Shown piece after piece: positions 35,907 to 45,521 of a stretch of DNA of 64,000 nucleotides; within the stretch, counting starts at the first letter, position 1; each line of letters opens with the position of its first letter. Location of the stretch: the NCBI GenBank assembly GCA_014804695.1, contig JAAUZJ010000038.1, forward strand, positions 59,947-123,946, in the 5' to 3' direction. Origin of the DNA: Lachnospiraceae bacterium. Its GTDB lineage: Bacteria > Bacillota > Clostridia > Lachnospirales > Lachnospiraceae. The notes beneath the pieces were generated by a model. The model saw nothing but the letters and a program-made list of their open reading frames with translations. It did no database searches and was not told where the DNA came from. Position numbers and translations under genes: made by a program.

Positions 35907-36971
35907 ATGCACCGCACACATACAAAACAAATTAAAATAGGGGACCGCGTAATAGGTGGTGGCAACCCCATCTTAATACAGTCTATGACCAATACAAGAA
36001 CAGAGGATGTGAACGCAACCGTAGCCCAGATTCTTGCGTTAGAGAGAGCAGGCTGTGATATAATCCGTGCTACAGTTCCGACTTTAGAGGCTGCAAAAGC
36101 AGTTTCAGAAATCAAGAAAAACATACATATTCCATTAGTAGCGGATATTCATTTTGACTATAAGATGGCAATTGCAGCTATAGAAAACGGTGCAGATAAA
36201 ATCCGTATCAATCCGGGAAATATTGGTGGCAGAGAGAAAGTAGAGGCGGTTGTAAGTGCTGCAAGGGAGAGAAATATTCCGATCAGGGTAGGCGTTAACA
36301 GCGGTTCATTGGAAAAAGAACTTGTTGAAAAATATCATGGAGTGACGGCAGAGGGGATTGTTGAAAGTGCTCTGGATAAGGTTCATATTATAGAGGAACT
36401 AAAATATGACAACCTTGTCATAAGTATTAAGTCTTCGGATGTACTGATGTGTGTAAAAGCGCATGAACTTTTAGCTGAAAAGACAAACTATCCGCTGCAT
36501 GTCGGAATTACCGAATCAGGTACGCTTATGAGCGGAAATATAAAGTCGGCGGCAGGGCTTGGAATTATACTGTATCAGGGAATCGGAGATACGATCCGGG
36601 TTTCACTGACAGGAGATCCTGTAGAAGAAATCAAATCGGCTAAGCTTCTTCTTAGAACTCTTGGTCTTAGAAAAGGCGGAATTGAGGTAGTTTCGTGTCC
36701 GACCTGCGGAAGAACCAGAATTGATCTGATAGGGCTTGCAAATCAGGTAGAAAAGATGGTAGAAGAATTTGATTTAGATATCAAAGTGGCTGTAATGGGT
36801 TGTGCGGTAAACGGTCCGGGAGAAGCTAAAGAAGCTGATCTTGGAGTTGCGGGCGGAGATGGTGAAGGACTGCTTTTCAGGCATGGTGAAATTATTAAGA
36901 AAGTGCCGGAAGATAAGTTGCTTGAAGCTTTGAGAGAAGAACTTGTTAATATGAAATCACAGGAGCAATAA
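35907..36971 (+). CDS. ispG: 4-hydroxy-3-methylbut-2-enyl diphosphate synthase (flavodoxin)
   Basis: This 354-residue MEP-pathway enzyme converts MEcPP to HMBPP with a [4Fe-4S] cluster. The N-terminal TIM-barrel motifs include [15 protein letters not shown] and [11 protein letters not shown]. The C-terminal cluster ligands are in [13 protein letters not shown] and [14 protein letters not shown]. Length is typical for Firmicutes. GGAGG lies before the ATG. polC starts one base after the stop, so the two are probably co-transcribed. Confidence 0.96.
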   Translation: MHRTHTKQIKIGDRVIGGGNPILIQSMTNTRTEDVNATVAQILALERAGCDIIRATVPTLEAAKAVSEIKKNIHIPLVADIHFDYKMAIAAIENGADKIRINPGNIGGREKVEAVVSAARERNIPIRVGVNSGSLEKELVEKYHGVTAEGIVESALDKVHIIEELKYDNLVISIKSSDVLMCVKAHELLAEKTNYPLHVGITESGTLMSGNIKSAAGLGIILYQGIGDTIRVSLTGDPVEEIKSAKLLLRTLGLRKGGIEVVSCPTCGRTRIDLIGLANQVEKMVEEFDLDIKVAVMGCAVNGPGEAKEADLGVAGGDGEGLLFRHGEIIKKVPEDKLLEALREELVNMKSQEQ

Positions 36972-36972
36972 A

Positions 36973-39900
36973 TTGAAAAAATTTTTTGATGTTTTCCCAA
37001 CATTAAAACTGGATAGTGGTATGGCGGATCTGTTTGGACAGACTATGGTTGAGAGGGTTTCTGCAACTAAGCGCAAGGACTTCCTCAGAATATACATATC
37101 TTCCGACGTCTTGATTCTTAAAGAGGATGTATACAAGGTAGAGCGCGAGATGAAGAAGCAGTTTTTCCCGACTGCGAATATGACGATACGTATTTATGAA
37201 AGATATCACTTGTCTAAGCAGTATAATCCGGAGAAACTCATGGATGTGTATCGTGACAGTATTCTGCTTGAACTGCATGAGTATTCGCCGATAGAATATA
37301 ACATATTTAAAAATGCTGATATAACTTATCCTGCTGAAAACCAAGTTATGTTAACCATAGAAGATACCGTTATGGGCAAGGAAAAAGTAGGGGAATTGAT
37401 TCGGATCCTTGAGAAAATCTATAACGAGAGATGCGGCTTCGGCGTAGAGATCCTTATAGATTATAAGGAGCGCAAGACCGGTAAATATAAGGAAGAAGAC
37501 GAGAAACGGATAAATATGCAGATTGCCGAGATTGCCAGACGGGCCGGAATTGGAGCGGGGAGCGAAAACTACGATGGCGTTTCGATGAATGGTGAAGGCG
37601 CGACAGATGGCATGGCGGCAGCAGACGGAGCGGCAGGATTAGCAGGCGGTGTGGCAGCGGCGGACGGAATGACATCAGCAGGCGCAGGAATGGCAACAGG
37701 ATCAGGTACGTCAGGCTCTGCTTCATCGGGGACAGCGCAAACTGGCTCACCTGCCCCAGGAAAAGTACCATCAGGCGTACTCTCAGCAGGTGTAGCATCC
37801 GGAAGGTCAGCTAAATCATCACCAGTCAAAGACCGTCCTCTCAAACGTTCCGACAATCCCGACGTTATATATGGGCGTGACTTCGAGGATGAAGCAATGC
37901 GCATGGACGAGATCATAGGCGAGATAGGCGAAGTTGCTGTGCGCGGCAAGGTAATAAACATGGATAAGCGCGAGCTAAAAAATGAACGCACGCTTTTGAT
38001 ATATGATGTTACGGATTATACCGATACAATGACGATCAAACTCTTCGTTAAAACAGAGCAAACGGAAGAGTTTACCGCGGAAATGAAACCTGGAGCATTT
38101 GTTAAGATTAAAGGAATTACCATGGTAGATAAGTTTGACCATGAATTGACCATCGGTTCCATACATGGCGTTAAAAAGATTCCCGATTTTACCACAACGC
38201 GCTCTGATAACAGCGTGCGCAAAAGAGTAGAACTGCATTGTCATACCAAAATGAGCGACATGGATGGTGTATCGGAAGTTAAAGACATAGTGAAAAGAGC
38301 CTATAAATGGGGACACCAGGCGATTGCCATTACGGATCACGGCGTGCTGCAGGCTTTTCCGGACGCCAACCATGTATGGGAGGATTTGTGGCGTGCAGAG
38401 AAAAAGAAATGTGAAGAGGCCGGGGAAACTCCGGACAAACAGAACTTTTTTAAGTGCATATACGGAGTTGAAGCTTATCTTGTAGATGATTTAAAAGAGA
38501 TTGTAACTAATGACAAGGGACAGGATCTTAAGGGAACTTTCGTAGTATTTGACATAGAGACTACAGGCTTTTCACCCATTACTGACAGAATTATAGAAAT
38601 CGGGGCAGTCAAGGTGGTGGATGGGGAAATTGCAGATAAATTTTCGGCGTTTGTCAATCCCGAAGTTCCGATTCCGTTTAAAATAGAAAATTTAACAGGT
38701 ATAAATGACAACATGGTTATAAACGAGCCGAAGATAGACGTGATCCTTCCGAGGTTTCTGGAATTTGTCGGGGATGCGGTGCTTGTTGCACACAATGCAT
38801 CTTTTGATATGAGTTTCATAATGGAAAACTGTGACAGACAGGGAATAACCCATGACTTTACTTATGCCGACACGCTTGGAATGGCAAGAATTTTACTTCC
38901 CGATCAGTCAAAACACACGTTGGACGCCGTATCAAAGACTCTTGGCATATCGCTTGAGAACCATCACAGGGCTGTGGATGACGCCCAGGCTACGGCCGAG
39001 ATTTTTGTTAAATTTATAACAATGTTTGAAAAAGAGGATGCGCATACGCTTAAGGAAATCAATCTGATGGGCAAATCCAGCCCGGATATTGTCAAAAAAC
39101 TGCGCACCTATCATGCGATCATACTTGCCAAAAATAACGTGGGGCGCATGAACCTTTACCGTCTGGTGTCGGAGTCGCACCTTAACTATTTTGCAAGAAG
39201 ACCGAGGATTCCAAAGAGCCTTTTTATAAAGTACAGGGAAGGGCTTTTGATCGGAAGCGCATGCGAGGCAGGAGAGCTTTACAGGGCGTTACTTGAGAAC
39301 AGATCGGATGTGGAAATTGCAAATCTGGTGCGTTTTTATGATTATCTGGAAATCCAGCCCCTCGGGAACAATAAGTTTATGATAGCTTCCGAAAAACTCC
39401 CCAATATTAACTCGATGGAGGATATCATGGAGTTAAACCGCAGGATAGTAAAGCTTGGGGAAGAGTTCCGTAAGCCTGTTGTGGCAACCTGCGACGTACA
39501 CTTTCTCGATCCAGAGGATGAGATATACCGCCGCATAATTATGGCGGGACAGCACTTTGCGGATGCGGACGACCAGGCGCCGCTTTATTTTAGAACTACC
39601 GAAGAAATGTTAGAGGAATTTGCATATCTTGGCAGCGATAAGGCACAGGAAATAGTAATAACCAATACCAACATGATCGCGGATATGATAGAGTCAATGT
39701 CTCCGGTGCGTCCTGACAAGTGTCCGCCGGTCATAGCCGACAGTGACAAACAGCTTACCGATATCTGCTATAAAAGGGCGCATGAGATATATGGAGATAC
39801 TCTGCCTCAGATAGTGGAGGAACGTTTGGAAAGAGAGTTGAATTCCATTATATCCAATGGCTTTGCGGTTATGTACATAATTGCGCAGAAACTTGTTTGG

Positions 39901-41622
39901 AAATCCGTAGAGGACGGATATCTGGTAGGTTCAAGAGGTTCCGTAGGTTCTTCATTTGTGGCAAATATGGCGGGAATTACCGAGGTTAATTCATTAAGCC
40001 CGCATTATCTTTGTCCGAACTGCCATTATTACGACTTTGACTCGGACGAGGTCAGGGCATTCAGCGGCGGCGCAGGCTGCGATATGCCCGATAAGCTATG
40101 CCCCATATGCTCTACGCCGCTTAGTAAAGAAGGCTTTGATATACCGTTTGAAACCTTCCTTGGTTTTAAGGGGGATAAAGAGCCCGATATCGACCTTAAT
40201 TTTTCAGGGGAATATCAGAGTAAGGCCCATAAATACACGGAAGTGATTTTCGGTTACGGCCAGACCTACAGAGCCGGAACAATAGGCACGCTTGCTGATA
40301 AAACCGCGTTTGGTTATGTCAAAAATTACTATGAGGAGCGTGGTCAGAGAAAAAGAATGTGCGAGATAAACCGCATCGTTACAGGCTGCACCGGCGTCAG
40401 AAGAAGCACAGGCCAGCATCCGGGCGGTATTGTCGTGCTGCCGGTGGGAGAGGACATCAACTCTTTTACCCCTGTACAGCATCCGGCCAATGATATGAAG
40501 ACCGATATAATAACGACGCATTTTGATTACCATTCAATAGATCACAACCTTTTGAAACTTGATATACTCGGTCATGATGATCCTACCATGATTCGTATGC
40601 TTCAGGATCTGACCGGCATAGATCCTGTTAAAATACCGCTTGACGATAAAGGCGTTATGTCGCTTTTTGCATCAACGGAGGCGCTTGGAATCACGCCGGA
40701 GCAGATAGGCGGCTGCAAATTAGGCTGCCTAGGCATACCTGAATTCGGCACGGAATTCGCTATGCAGATGGTAATAGACGCCAAGCCTAAATGCTTCACT
40801 GACTTAGTTCGTATCGCAGGACTTGCGCATGGAACCGACGTATGGCTTGGCAATGCTCAGACCTTGATCGAAGAAGGTAAGGCGACGATTTCTACTGCAA
40901 TCTGTTGTAGAGATGATATCATGATATATTTGATACATATGGGAGTCGATCCTGCGCTTTCTTTTACCATCATGGAAAGCGTGCGTAAGGGAAAAGGACT
41001 TAAGCCCGAATGGGAAGAGGCCATGGTCGCCGCCAATGTGCCGGACTGGTATATCTGGTCCTGTAAAAAGATTAAATACATGTTCCCTAAGGCCCATGCC
41101 GCCGCCTACGTCATGATGGCATGGCGCATTGCGTATTGCAAGATCAATTATCCCCTCGCTTTTTATGCGGCATTTTTCAGTATCAGGGCTTCGGGCTTTT
41201 CATACGAACTGATGTGTCAGGGGAAGGAACATCTTGATAACGTTATGGCGGATTATAAGAGAAGAAGCGATACGCTTTCTAAAAAAGAGCAGGATTCATA
41301 CCGCGATATGAAAATCGTCAGGGAAATGTATGCGAGAGGTTATGAGTTTGTTCCAATCGATATTTTCTCGGCGAAGTCCAGACTTTTTACAATAACGGAA
41401 GATAATAAGATTATGCCGGCGCTAAGCAGTATTGACGGTCTTGGGGAAAAGGCTGCTGACGGTATTGTAGAGGCGGCTAAGGACGGAGCGTTTCTTTCTA
41501 AAGAAGATTTCCGCCAGCGCGCTAAAGTATCAACTACTATTATTGAACAGATGGATAGTATGGGGCTGCTGGGTAAGTTGCCGGAGACGAATCAGATCAG
41601 TTTATTTGATTTCGCGGGATAA
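36973..41622 (+). CDS. polC: DNA polymerase III PolC-type, with Ala/Gly/Ser-rich insertion
   Basis: This 1549-residue Gram-positive replicative polymerase has an N-terminal domain (1-200) and then an unusual low-complexity segment of about 80 residues rich in Ala, Gly, Ser and Met (203-286). An OB fold (about 310-400), a PHP domain (LHCHTKMSDMDG, AITDHG), an inserted 3'-5' exonuclease (VVFDIETTGFSP near 526; HNASFDMSF; HRAVDDAQAT), a zinc-binding part (CPNCHYYDF, CPICSTPL) and the catalytic palm (EPDIDLNFSGEYQ near 1071) follow. It is about 100 residues longer than Bacillus PolC, mainly because of the insertion. The start is TTG right after ispG. Confidence 0.97.
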   Translation: MKKFFDVFPTLKLDSGMADLFGQTMVERVSATKRKDFLRIYISSDVLILKEDVYKVEREMKKQFFPTANMTIRIYERYHLSKQYNPEKLMDVYRDSILLELHEYSPIEYNIFKNADITYPAENQVMLTIEDTVMGKEKVGELIRILEKIYNERCGFGVEILIDYKERKTGKYKEEDEKRINMQIAEIARRAGIGAGSENYDGVSMNGEGATDGMAAADGAAGLAGGVAAADGMTSAGAGMATGSGTSGSASSGTAQTGSPAPGKVPSGVLSAGVASGRSAKSSPVKDRPLKRSDNPDVIYGRDFEDEAMRMDEIIGEIGEVAVRGKVINMDKRELKNERTLLIYDVTDYTDTMTIKLFVKTEQTEEFTAEMKPGAFVKIKGITMVDKFDHELTIGSIHGVKKIPDFTTTRSDNSVRKRVELHCHTKMSDMDGVSEVKDIVKRAYKWGHQAIAITDHGVLQAFPDANHVWEDLWRAEKKKCEEAGETPDKQNFFKCIYGVEAYLVDDLKEIVTNDKGQDLKGTFVVFDIETTGFSPITDRIIEIGAVKVVDGEIADKFSAFVNPEVPIPFKIENLTGINDNMVINEPKIDVILPRFLEFVGDAVLVAHNASFDMSFIMENCDRQGITHDFTYADTLGMARILLPDQSKHTLDAVSKTLGISLENHHRAVDDAQATAEIFVKFITMFEKEDAHTLKEINLMGKSSPDIVKKLRTYHAIILAKNNVGRMNLYRLVSESHLNYFARRPRIPKSLFIKYREGLLIGSACEAGELYRALLENRSDVEIANLVRFYDYLEIQPLGNNKFMIASEKLPNINSMEDIMELNRRIVKLGEEFRKPVVATCDVHFLDPEDEIYRRIIMAGQHFADADDQAPLYFRTTEEMLEEFAYLGSDKAQEIVITNTNMIADMIESMSPVRPDKCPPVIADSDKQLTDICYKRAHEIYGDTLPQIVEERLERELNSIISNGFAVMYIIAQKLVWKSVEDGYLVGSRGSVGSSFVANMAGITEVNSLSPHYLCPNCHYYDFDSDEVRAFSGGAGCDMPDKLCPICSTPLSKEGFDIPFETFLGFKGDKEPDIDLNFSGEYQSKAHKYTEVIFGYGQTYRAGTIGTLADKTAFGYVKNYYEERGQRKRMCEINRIVTGCTGVRRSTGQHPGGIVVLPVGEDINSFTPVQHPANDMKTDIITTHFDYHSIDHNLLKLDILGHDDPTMIRMLQDLTGIDPVKIPLDDKGVMSLFASTEALGITPEQIGGCKLGCLGIPEFGTEFAMQMVIDAKPKCFTDLVRIAGLAHGTDVWLGNAQTLIEEGKATISTAICCRDDIMIYLIHMGVDPALSFTIMESVRKGKGLKPEWEEAMVAANVPDWYIWSCKKIKYMFPKAHAAAYVMMAWRIAYCKINYPLAFYAAFFSIRASGFSYELMCQGKEHLDNVMADYKRRSDTLSKKEQDSYRDMKIVREMYARGYEFVPIDIFSAKSRLFTITEDNKIMPALSSIDGLGEKAADGIVEAAKDGAFLSKEDFRQRAKVSTTIIEQMDSMGLLGKLPETNQISLFDFAG

Positions 41623-41646
41623 AAATTGGAAATATGGAGGATTGAT

Positions 41647-43203
41647 ATGCCAAAGTGGTTAAAAGATGCAGTGTTTTATGAAATATATCCCCAGTCCTTT
41701 ATGGATTCGAATGGGGATGGAATCGGGGATTTTAACGGAATTATAGAGAAACTTGATTATATTAAGGAACTTGGTTGTAATGCGATATGGATGAATCCGT
41801 GTTATGATTCGCCTTTTCATGATGCGGGCTATGATGTGAGGGATTATAAAAAGACAGCCGCGCGGTACGGAAGTAATGAAGATTTAATCCGGTTATTTGA
41901 CGAAGTGCATAAGAGGGGCATGCATATTCTGTTAGATCTGGTTCCGGGTCATACCTCAGAGGAGCATGAATGGTTTAAGGAAAGCTCTAAGGAAAACTCT
42001 AAGATAGAAAGTAACGAATATTCGGCACGCTATATCTGGACCGATGGCTGGATGAGTGCACCTTCGGGACTGAATTATGTGGCAGGGGAAACTCCAAGAA
42101 ACGGAGTTTATGTCCTGAATTTCTTTAAATGCCAACCGGCGCTCAATTACGGATTCTTAAATCCCACAGAAAGCTGGCAGAAGGGTCTTGACGATCCGGC
42201 ATGCATTGCGACCAGGGAGGCGCTTAAAGACATCATGCGTTTCTGGCTGGATGCCGGTTGTGACGGTTTCCGCGTAGATATGGCAGATTCTCTTGTGAAA
42301 AAGGATGATGAGAAAAAGAGCGGAACGAGCATGGTTTGGAAAGATATAAGAAAAATGCTGGATGAATCCTATCATGAGGCGGCGCTTGTGTCCGAGTGGA
42401 ATATGCCGCAGTTTGCGATTCCGGCAGGCTTCCACATGGACTTTTTCCTGGACTGGACGGGCAACGGCTATAATTTACTTCTGCGTAATATGGAAAACGG
42501 CAGGAATAACAGCTTTTTTAGGAAAAACAGCGACAGAAGCATACTGGACTTCTTCGATGAATATCTGGAAAAATATGAGAAAATCAAAACACAGGGCAGT
42601 TACAGCCTGATTACGGGAAATCATGATACGACACGCGTGTCACATTTTCTGGATGAGAGAGAACTTAAACTTGCGTATGCATTTTTATTTACGATGCCGG
42701 GCAATCCGTTCATATATTACGGAGACGAAATCGGTATGCGCTACCTCGATCTTCCATCTAAGGAAGGCGGATACACCAGAACCGGTTCCCGTACGCCGAT
42801 GCAGTGGGACGATACTCTAAATCACGGTTTTTCCAAAGCGGATGCAAAAGATTTGTATCTTCCGCTAGACCCTTCAGAGGATGCTCCAACCGTAGCCGGA
42901 CAGCAGAGAGAGCCTGACTCCATCCTTAATACGGTAAAAGCTATACTCGCAATCCGAAACGGCAATGATGAGCTTAAGGATAACGCTAATCTTGAGCTTG
43001 TATATGCTAAGAAAGATGAAAGGGCGTTTGCCTATAGGCGCGGCAGTCTGCTCATGTTGTGTAATCCGTCGGATGAGGAAGTTGTTCTTAGCGACGATGC
43101 CCTTCCCACAAATGGCGAGAAGGTGTATGAGATAGGAAATACCGCCTGCCGTGAAAATGGATATGTGCTGGGAGCACAGTCATTTGGGATATATGAATTG
43201 TAA
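41647..43203 (+). CDS. GH13 alpha-glucosidase/oligo-glucosidase family enzyme
   Basis: This cytoplasmic glycoside hydrolase has 518 residues and no signal peptide. The GH13 regions are LDLVPGHTS, GFRVDMADS (nucleophile Asp near 209), ALVSEWNMP (acid/base Glu near 249) and ITGNHDTTR (transition-state Asp near 325). GDEIGMRYL follows the barrel, and a C-terminal beta domain ends the protein. Such enzymes hydrolyse or transfer alpha-1,4/1,6 glucose from imported oligosaccharides or trehalose-like sugars; the substrate cannot be set here. GGAGG supports the ATG at 41647 over the TTG at 41626. Confidence 0.9.
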   Translation: MPKWLKDAVFYEIYPQSFMDSNGDGIGDFNGIIEKLDYIKELGCNAIWMNPCYDSPFHDAGYDVRDYKKTAARYGSNEDLIRLFDEVHKRGMHILLDLVPGHTSEEHEWFKESSKENSKIESNEYSARYIWTDGWMSAPSGLNYVAGETPRNGVYVLNFFKCQPALNYGFLNPTESWQKGLDDPACIATREALKDIMRFWLDAGCDGFRVDMADSLVKKDDEKKSGTSMVWKDIRKMLDESYHEAALVSEWNMPQFAIPAGFHMDFFLDWTGNGYNLLLRNMENGRNNSFFRKNSDRSILDFFDEYLEKYEKIKTQGSYSLITGNHDTTRVSHFLDERELKLAYAFLFTMPGNPFIYYGDEIGMRYLDLPSKEGGYTRTGSRTPMQWDDTLNHGFSKADAKDLYLPLDPSEDAPTVAGQQREPDSILNTVKAILAIRNGNDELKDNANLELVYAKKDERAFAYRRGSLLMLCNPSDEEVVLSDDALPTNGEKVYEIGNTACRENGYVLGAQSFGIYEL

Positions 43204-43282
43204 AGATGTATAAATTGTAAAATAGTGCTGTCATTTTGTATAAAATACCACATGAACGAAATAACGTTTATACTTGTATAAT

Positions 43283-43336
43283 AAAACACTTTATGTTATG
43301 CTTTAGGTAAATCATAACATAAAGTGTTTTATTTAA
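43283..43336. terminator. Long AT-rich hairpin after the GH13 gene
   Basis: Perfect 18-base arms (43283-43300 and 43313-43330), each beginning or ending in four A or T, flank a 12-base loop. It is the likely terminator of the ispG-polC-GH13 run and is symmetric enough to act from either side. No gene is visible in the rest of 43204-43574. Confidence 0.65.
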
Positions 43337-43574
43337 AGCAAATTTTCTATATACAGGATATATTATCTGGTTATCTTGTATTCACAACAAACTTCTATGC
43401 TGTCAGGGCATTTGTCATCACGACAATTCTAGGCTGTATGCAGTGTTGATGTATGATGATAGACATTGTAAAATAAGCAGCTCCAATCAGAAAATTCATG
43501 CTTTTATTCACACAATTAATGAAAGCAGGAGTTTTCAAAAAAGGTACTCCTGCGGAAAACAGGAGGAATTAAAT

Positions 43575-44483
43575 ATGACACAAGACATTACATGGAAAGA
43601 CTATTTCCTTGATAATGAGCGGTACGCCGACATTATAAACGGAATAGGCTGCATGGGCAGGCAGGTTGTGACAAAGGATGACCTGCAGGAGCTTGATACG
43701 CAGACCGCTAAGAAAAAAATCAAAATCCGCGACATGATAAGAAAAGCTGCATTTGGAGTGAATTTCGCAATTATCGGAATAGAGAATCAGGAAACAATAG
43801 ACTATGCCATGCCGCTTAGGAGTATGTCATATGATGCCGGAGAGTATGAAAAACAGGCAGAAATAATAAGAAAAAAAGTCCGTAAAAAGCGCAAAGGGCT
43901 GAGCGCAGGAGAATACATGTATGGTTTCCGTAAAGACAGCAGACTTAAGCCAGTAGTGACATTTATCCTATATTCAGGAGCGGAGGAATGGGATGGGCCG
44001 AAAACCCTGCATGATATGCTGGACTTTACGGATATACCCGATGAACTTAAGAAGATAACGTCGGATTATAGGATGAATCTTATTAACATAAGAAAACTGA
44101 AAGACACAAGCATATTCAAAACGGATGTGCGTCAGGTGTTTGACTTTATCCGCTGTTCTGAAAACAGAGATAAACTTAGGGAGCTTGTGGATAGTGACGA
44201 TTATTACAAGAACATGGACGAAGATGCTTTTGATGTAGTAGCACATTACACTAATGCAGAAGAGTTGATAGAAGCGAAAGATTATTATGAGAGAAAGGCT
44301 GGGAAGGTAGATATGTGTAGAGCAATAAAGGAAATGATTGAAGAAGGAAGAGCAGAACTTATGACAGAAACCGCGCTTCGTATGCTGGCAATAGGAAAAT
44401 ATGCGATAGATGAAATCGCAGATATTTCAGGGCTGTCTATAGATGAAGTAAACAAATTAAGTAAAAAAGCTATGTGTAAATAA
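43575..44483 (+). CDS. Rpn/YhgA-like PD-(D/E)XK family protein
   Basis: The product has 302 residues from the ATG at 43575, with AGGAGG upstream. The N-terminal half has a PD-(D/E)XK arrangement: DLQELDTQTAKK and then FAIIGIENQETIDYAMPLR, where the E-x-Q stands for the E-x-K of the nuclease core. This is the layout of the recombination-promoting nuclease and putative-transposase-like families. The C-terminus (ALRMLAIGKYAIDEIADISG) looks like a helix-turn-helix-type tail common to these proteins. It stands alone between two long intergenic regions. A role in recombination is inferred; it lies next to an island with clear rearrangements. Confidence 0.7.
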   Translation: MTQDITWKDYFLDNERYADIINGIGCMGRQVVTKDDLQELDTQTAKKKIKIRDMIRKAAFGVNFAIIGIENQETIDYAMPLRSMSYDAGEYEKQAEIIRKKVRKKRKGLSAGEYMYGFRKDSRLKPVVTFILYSGAEEWDGPKTLHDMLDFTDIPDELKKITSDYRMNLINIRKLKDTSIFKTDVRQVFDFIRCSENRDKLRELVDSDDYYKNMDEDAFDVVAHYTNAEELIEAKDYYERKAGKVDMCRAIKEMIEEGRAELMTETALRMLAIGKYAIDEIADISGLSIDEVNKLSKKAMCK

Positions 44484-44837
44484 TTGTCTGAAAATTCAAA
44501 ATTACATATTCTGAAAATATACGCCATATTATGTAAATAGACTATAAAAGTCAATGACAGTGGCGTCATATATTGTGTACAAATCCAACAAAAATCCACA
44601 TGGAAAATTGTTACATTTTAATCGAGTTGCATAAAAAAACTAATGTTATTTTGCGCCTAAGTAGTTGAAATGATTAGATGAATCTGATATCATTACAGTA
44701 CGAATATTTTTTTTGGAAGACGGTATCACTATGCCCATTTGCAGTAGGGTCATATTGAGCTAAGAATTGCTATTATTAATGGTTTTCCATTAAAAATATA
44801 CAAAAATTGCTAAAATATGTTGTAAAGGAGGATACAC
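44484..44837 (+). other. Gene-free region upstream of the truncated secreted gene
   Basis: No reading frame with a ribosome site is visible in these 354 bases. Small inverted repeats (TTACATA/TATGTAA and TGAC/GTCA) are present but lack terminator tails. It presumably holds the promoter of the gene at 44838, but no convincing -35/-10 pair stands out. Confidence 0.4.
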
Positions 44838-45353
44838 ATGAGCAAATTAGCAAGCAAGTTAAACAAGCGTATCATGGCGACTGTCCTGTCAGTTGCTATG
44901 GTCATGTCTAACATGACGGTCTATGCAAGCGAAGTAACTGGTCCGCAGGCAGATAATACTGTGGAAGAAGTTGCAGTTGATGCAGAAGATACGTCTGTTA
45001 CACTTGACGACGCAGCAACGTCTGACGATGAATTTTCATCTGACGAGACAGCGGATGAAAATGCCGATGAAGTTACAGATGAAAGCGGACAGACAACAAA
45101 TACAGGCGGGGATGAAGTTGCAGAACCTGAATATGACGAGGAAACTGATGACGCATCCTTAGAAAATAACGAGGAGGTGAATGACGAAGAAGGAATAGTT
45201 GCTGAAGCACTAAATCTATTGGTAGCTGAAGATCCGAGTTACGACGGCTATGCAAAAGATAACAAAGTTGACGTATGGGATTTCGGTGGAGAAACCCTTA
45301 AAGATGCTCAGGGTGATGAGAGAACGGACGTTAACAACATGTTAACCGCCTGA
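44838..45353 (+). pseudogene. Truncated secreted protein, N-terminal paralogue of the giant pectate lyase
   Basis: This 171-residue product starts with the same signal peptide as the giant protein that follows (MSKLASKLNKRIMA, then VLSVAMVMSNMTVYASE). An acidic linker that is recognisably related but diverged follows. It then reads DNKVDVWDFGGETLKDAQGD and stops after NNMLTA. That last part resembles the opening of a domain found in extracellular pectinases of this group, so the gene appears cut off early. AGGAGG precedes its ATG, and a short secreted peptide could still be made. Only 168 bases separate its stop from the start of the giant gene. Confidence 0.7.
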
Positions 45354-45521
45354 TTCAGCTCATATATTTTCAAACTGATTTATTGTGTATCCCCATAATC
45401 ATACATATATGGCAACTCCCTACCGGTATTCTCTATCCACATGCCGGCAGGTTTAACATAAATATATTCAAAATAACCTCTCAGAATCTTGAGAGATTAT
45501 AACGTTGTAAAGGAGGAAACA

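Noticed and set aside
44650..44837. Riboswitch upstream of the secreted genes
   Set aside because: No c-di-GMP or other aptamer consensus could be matched by eye.
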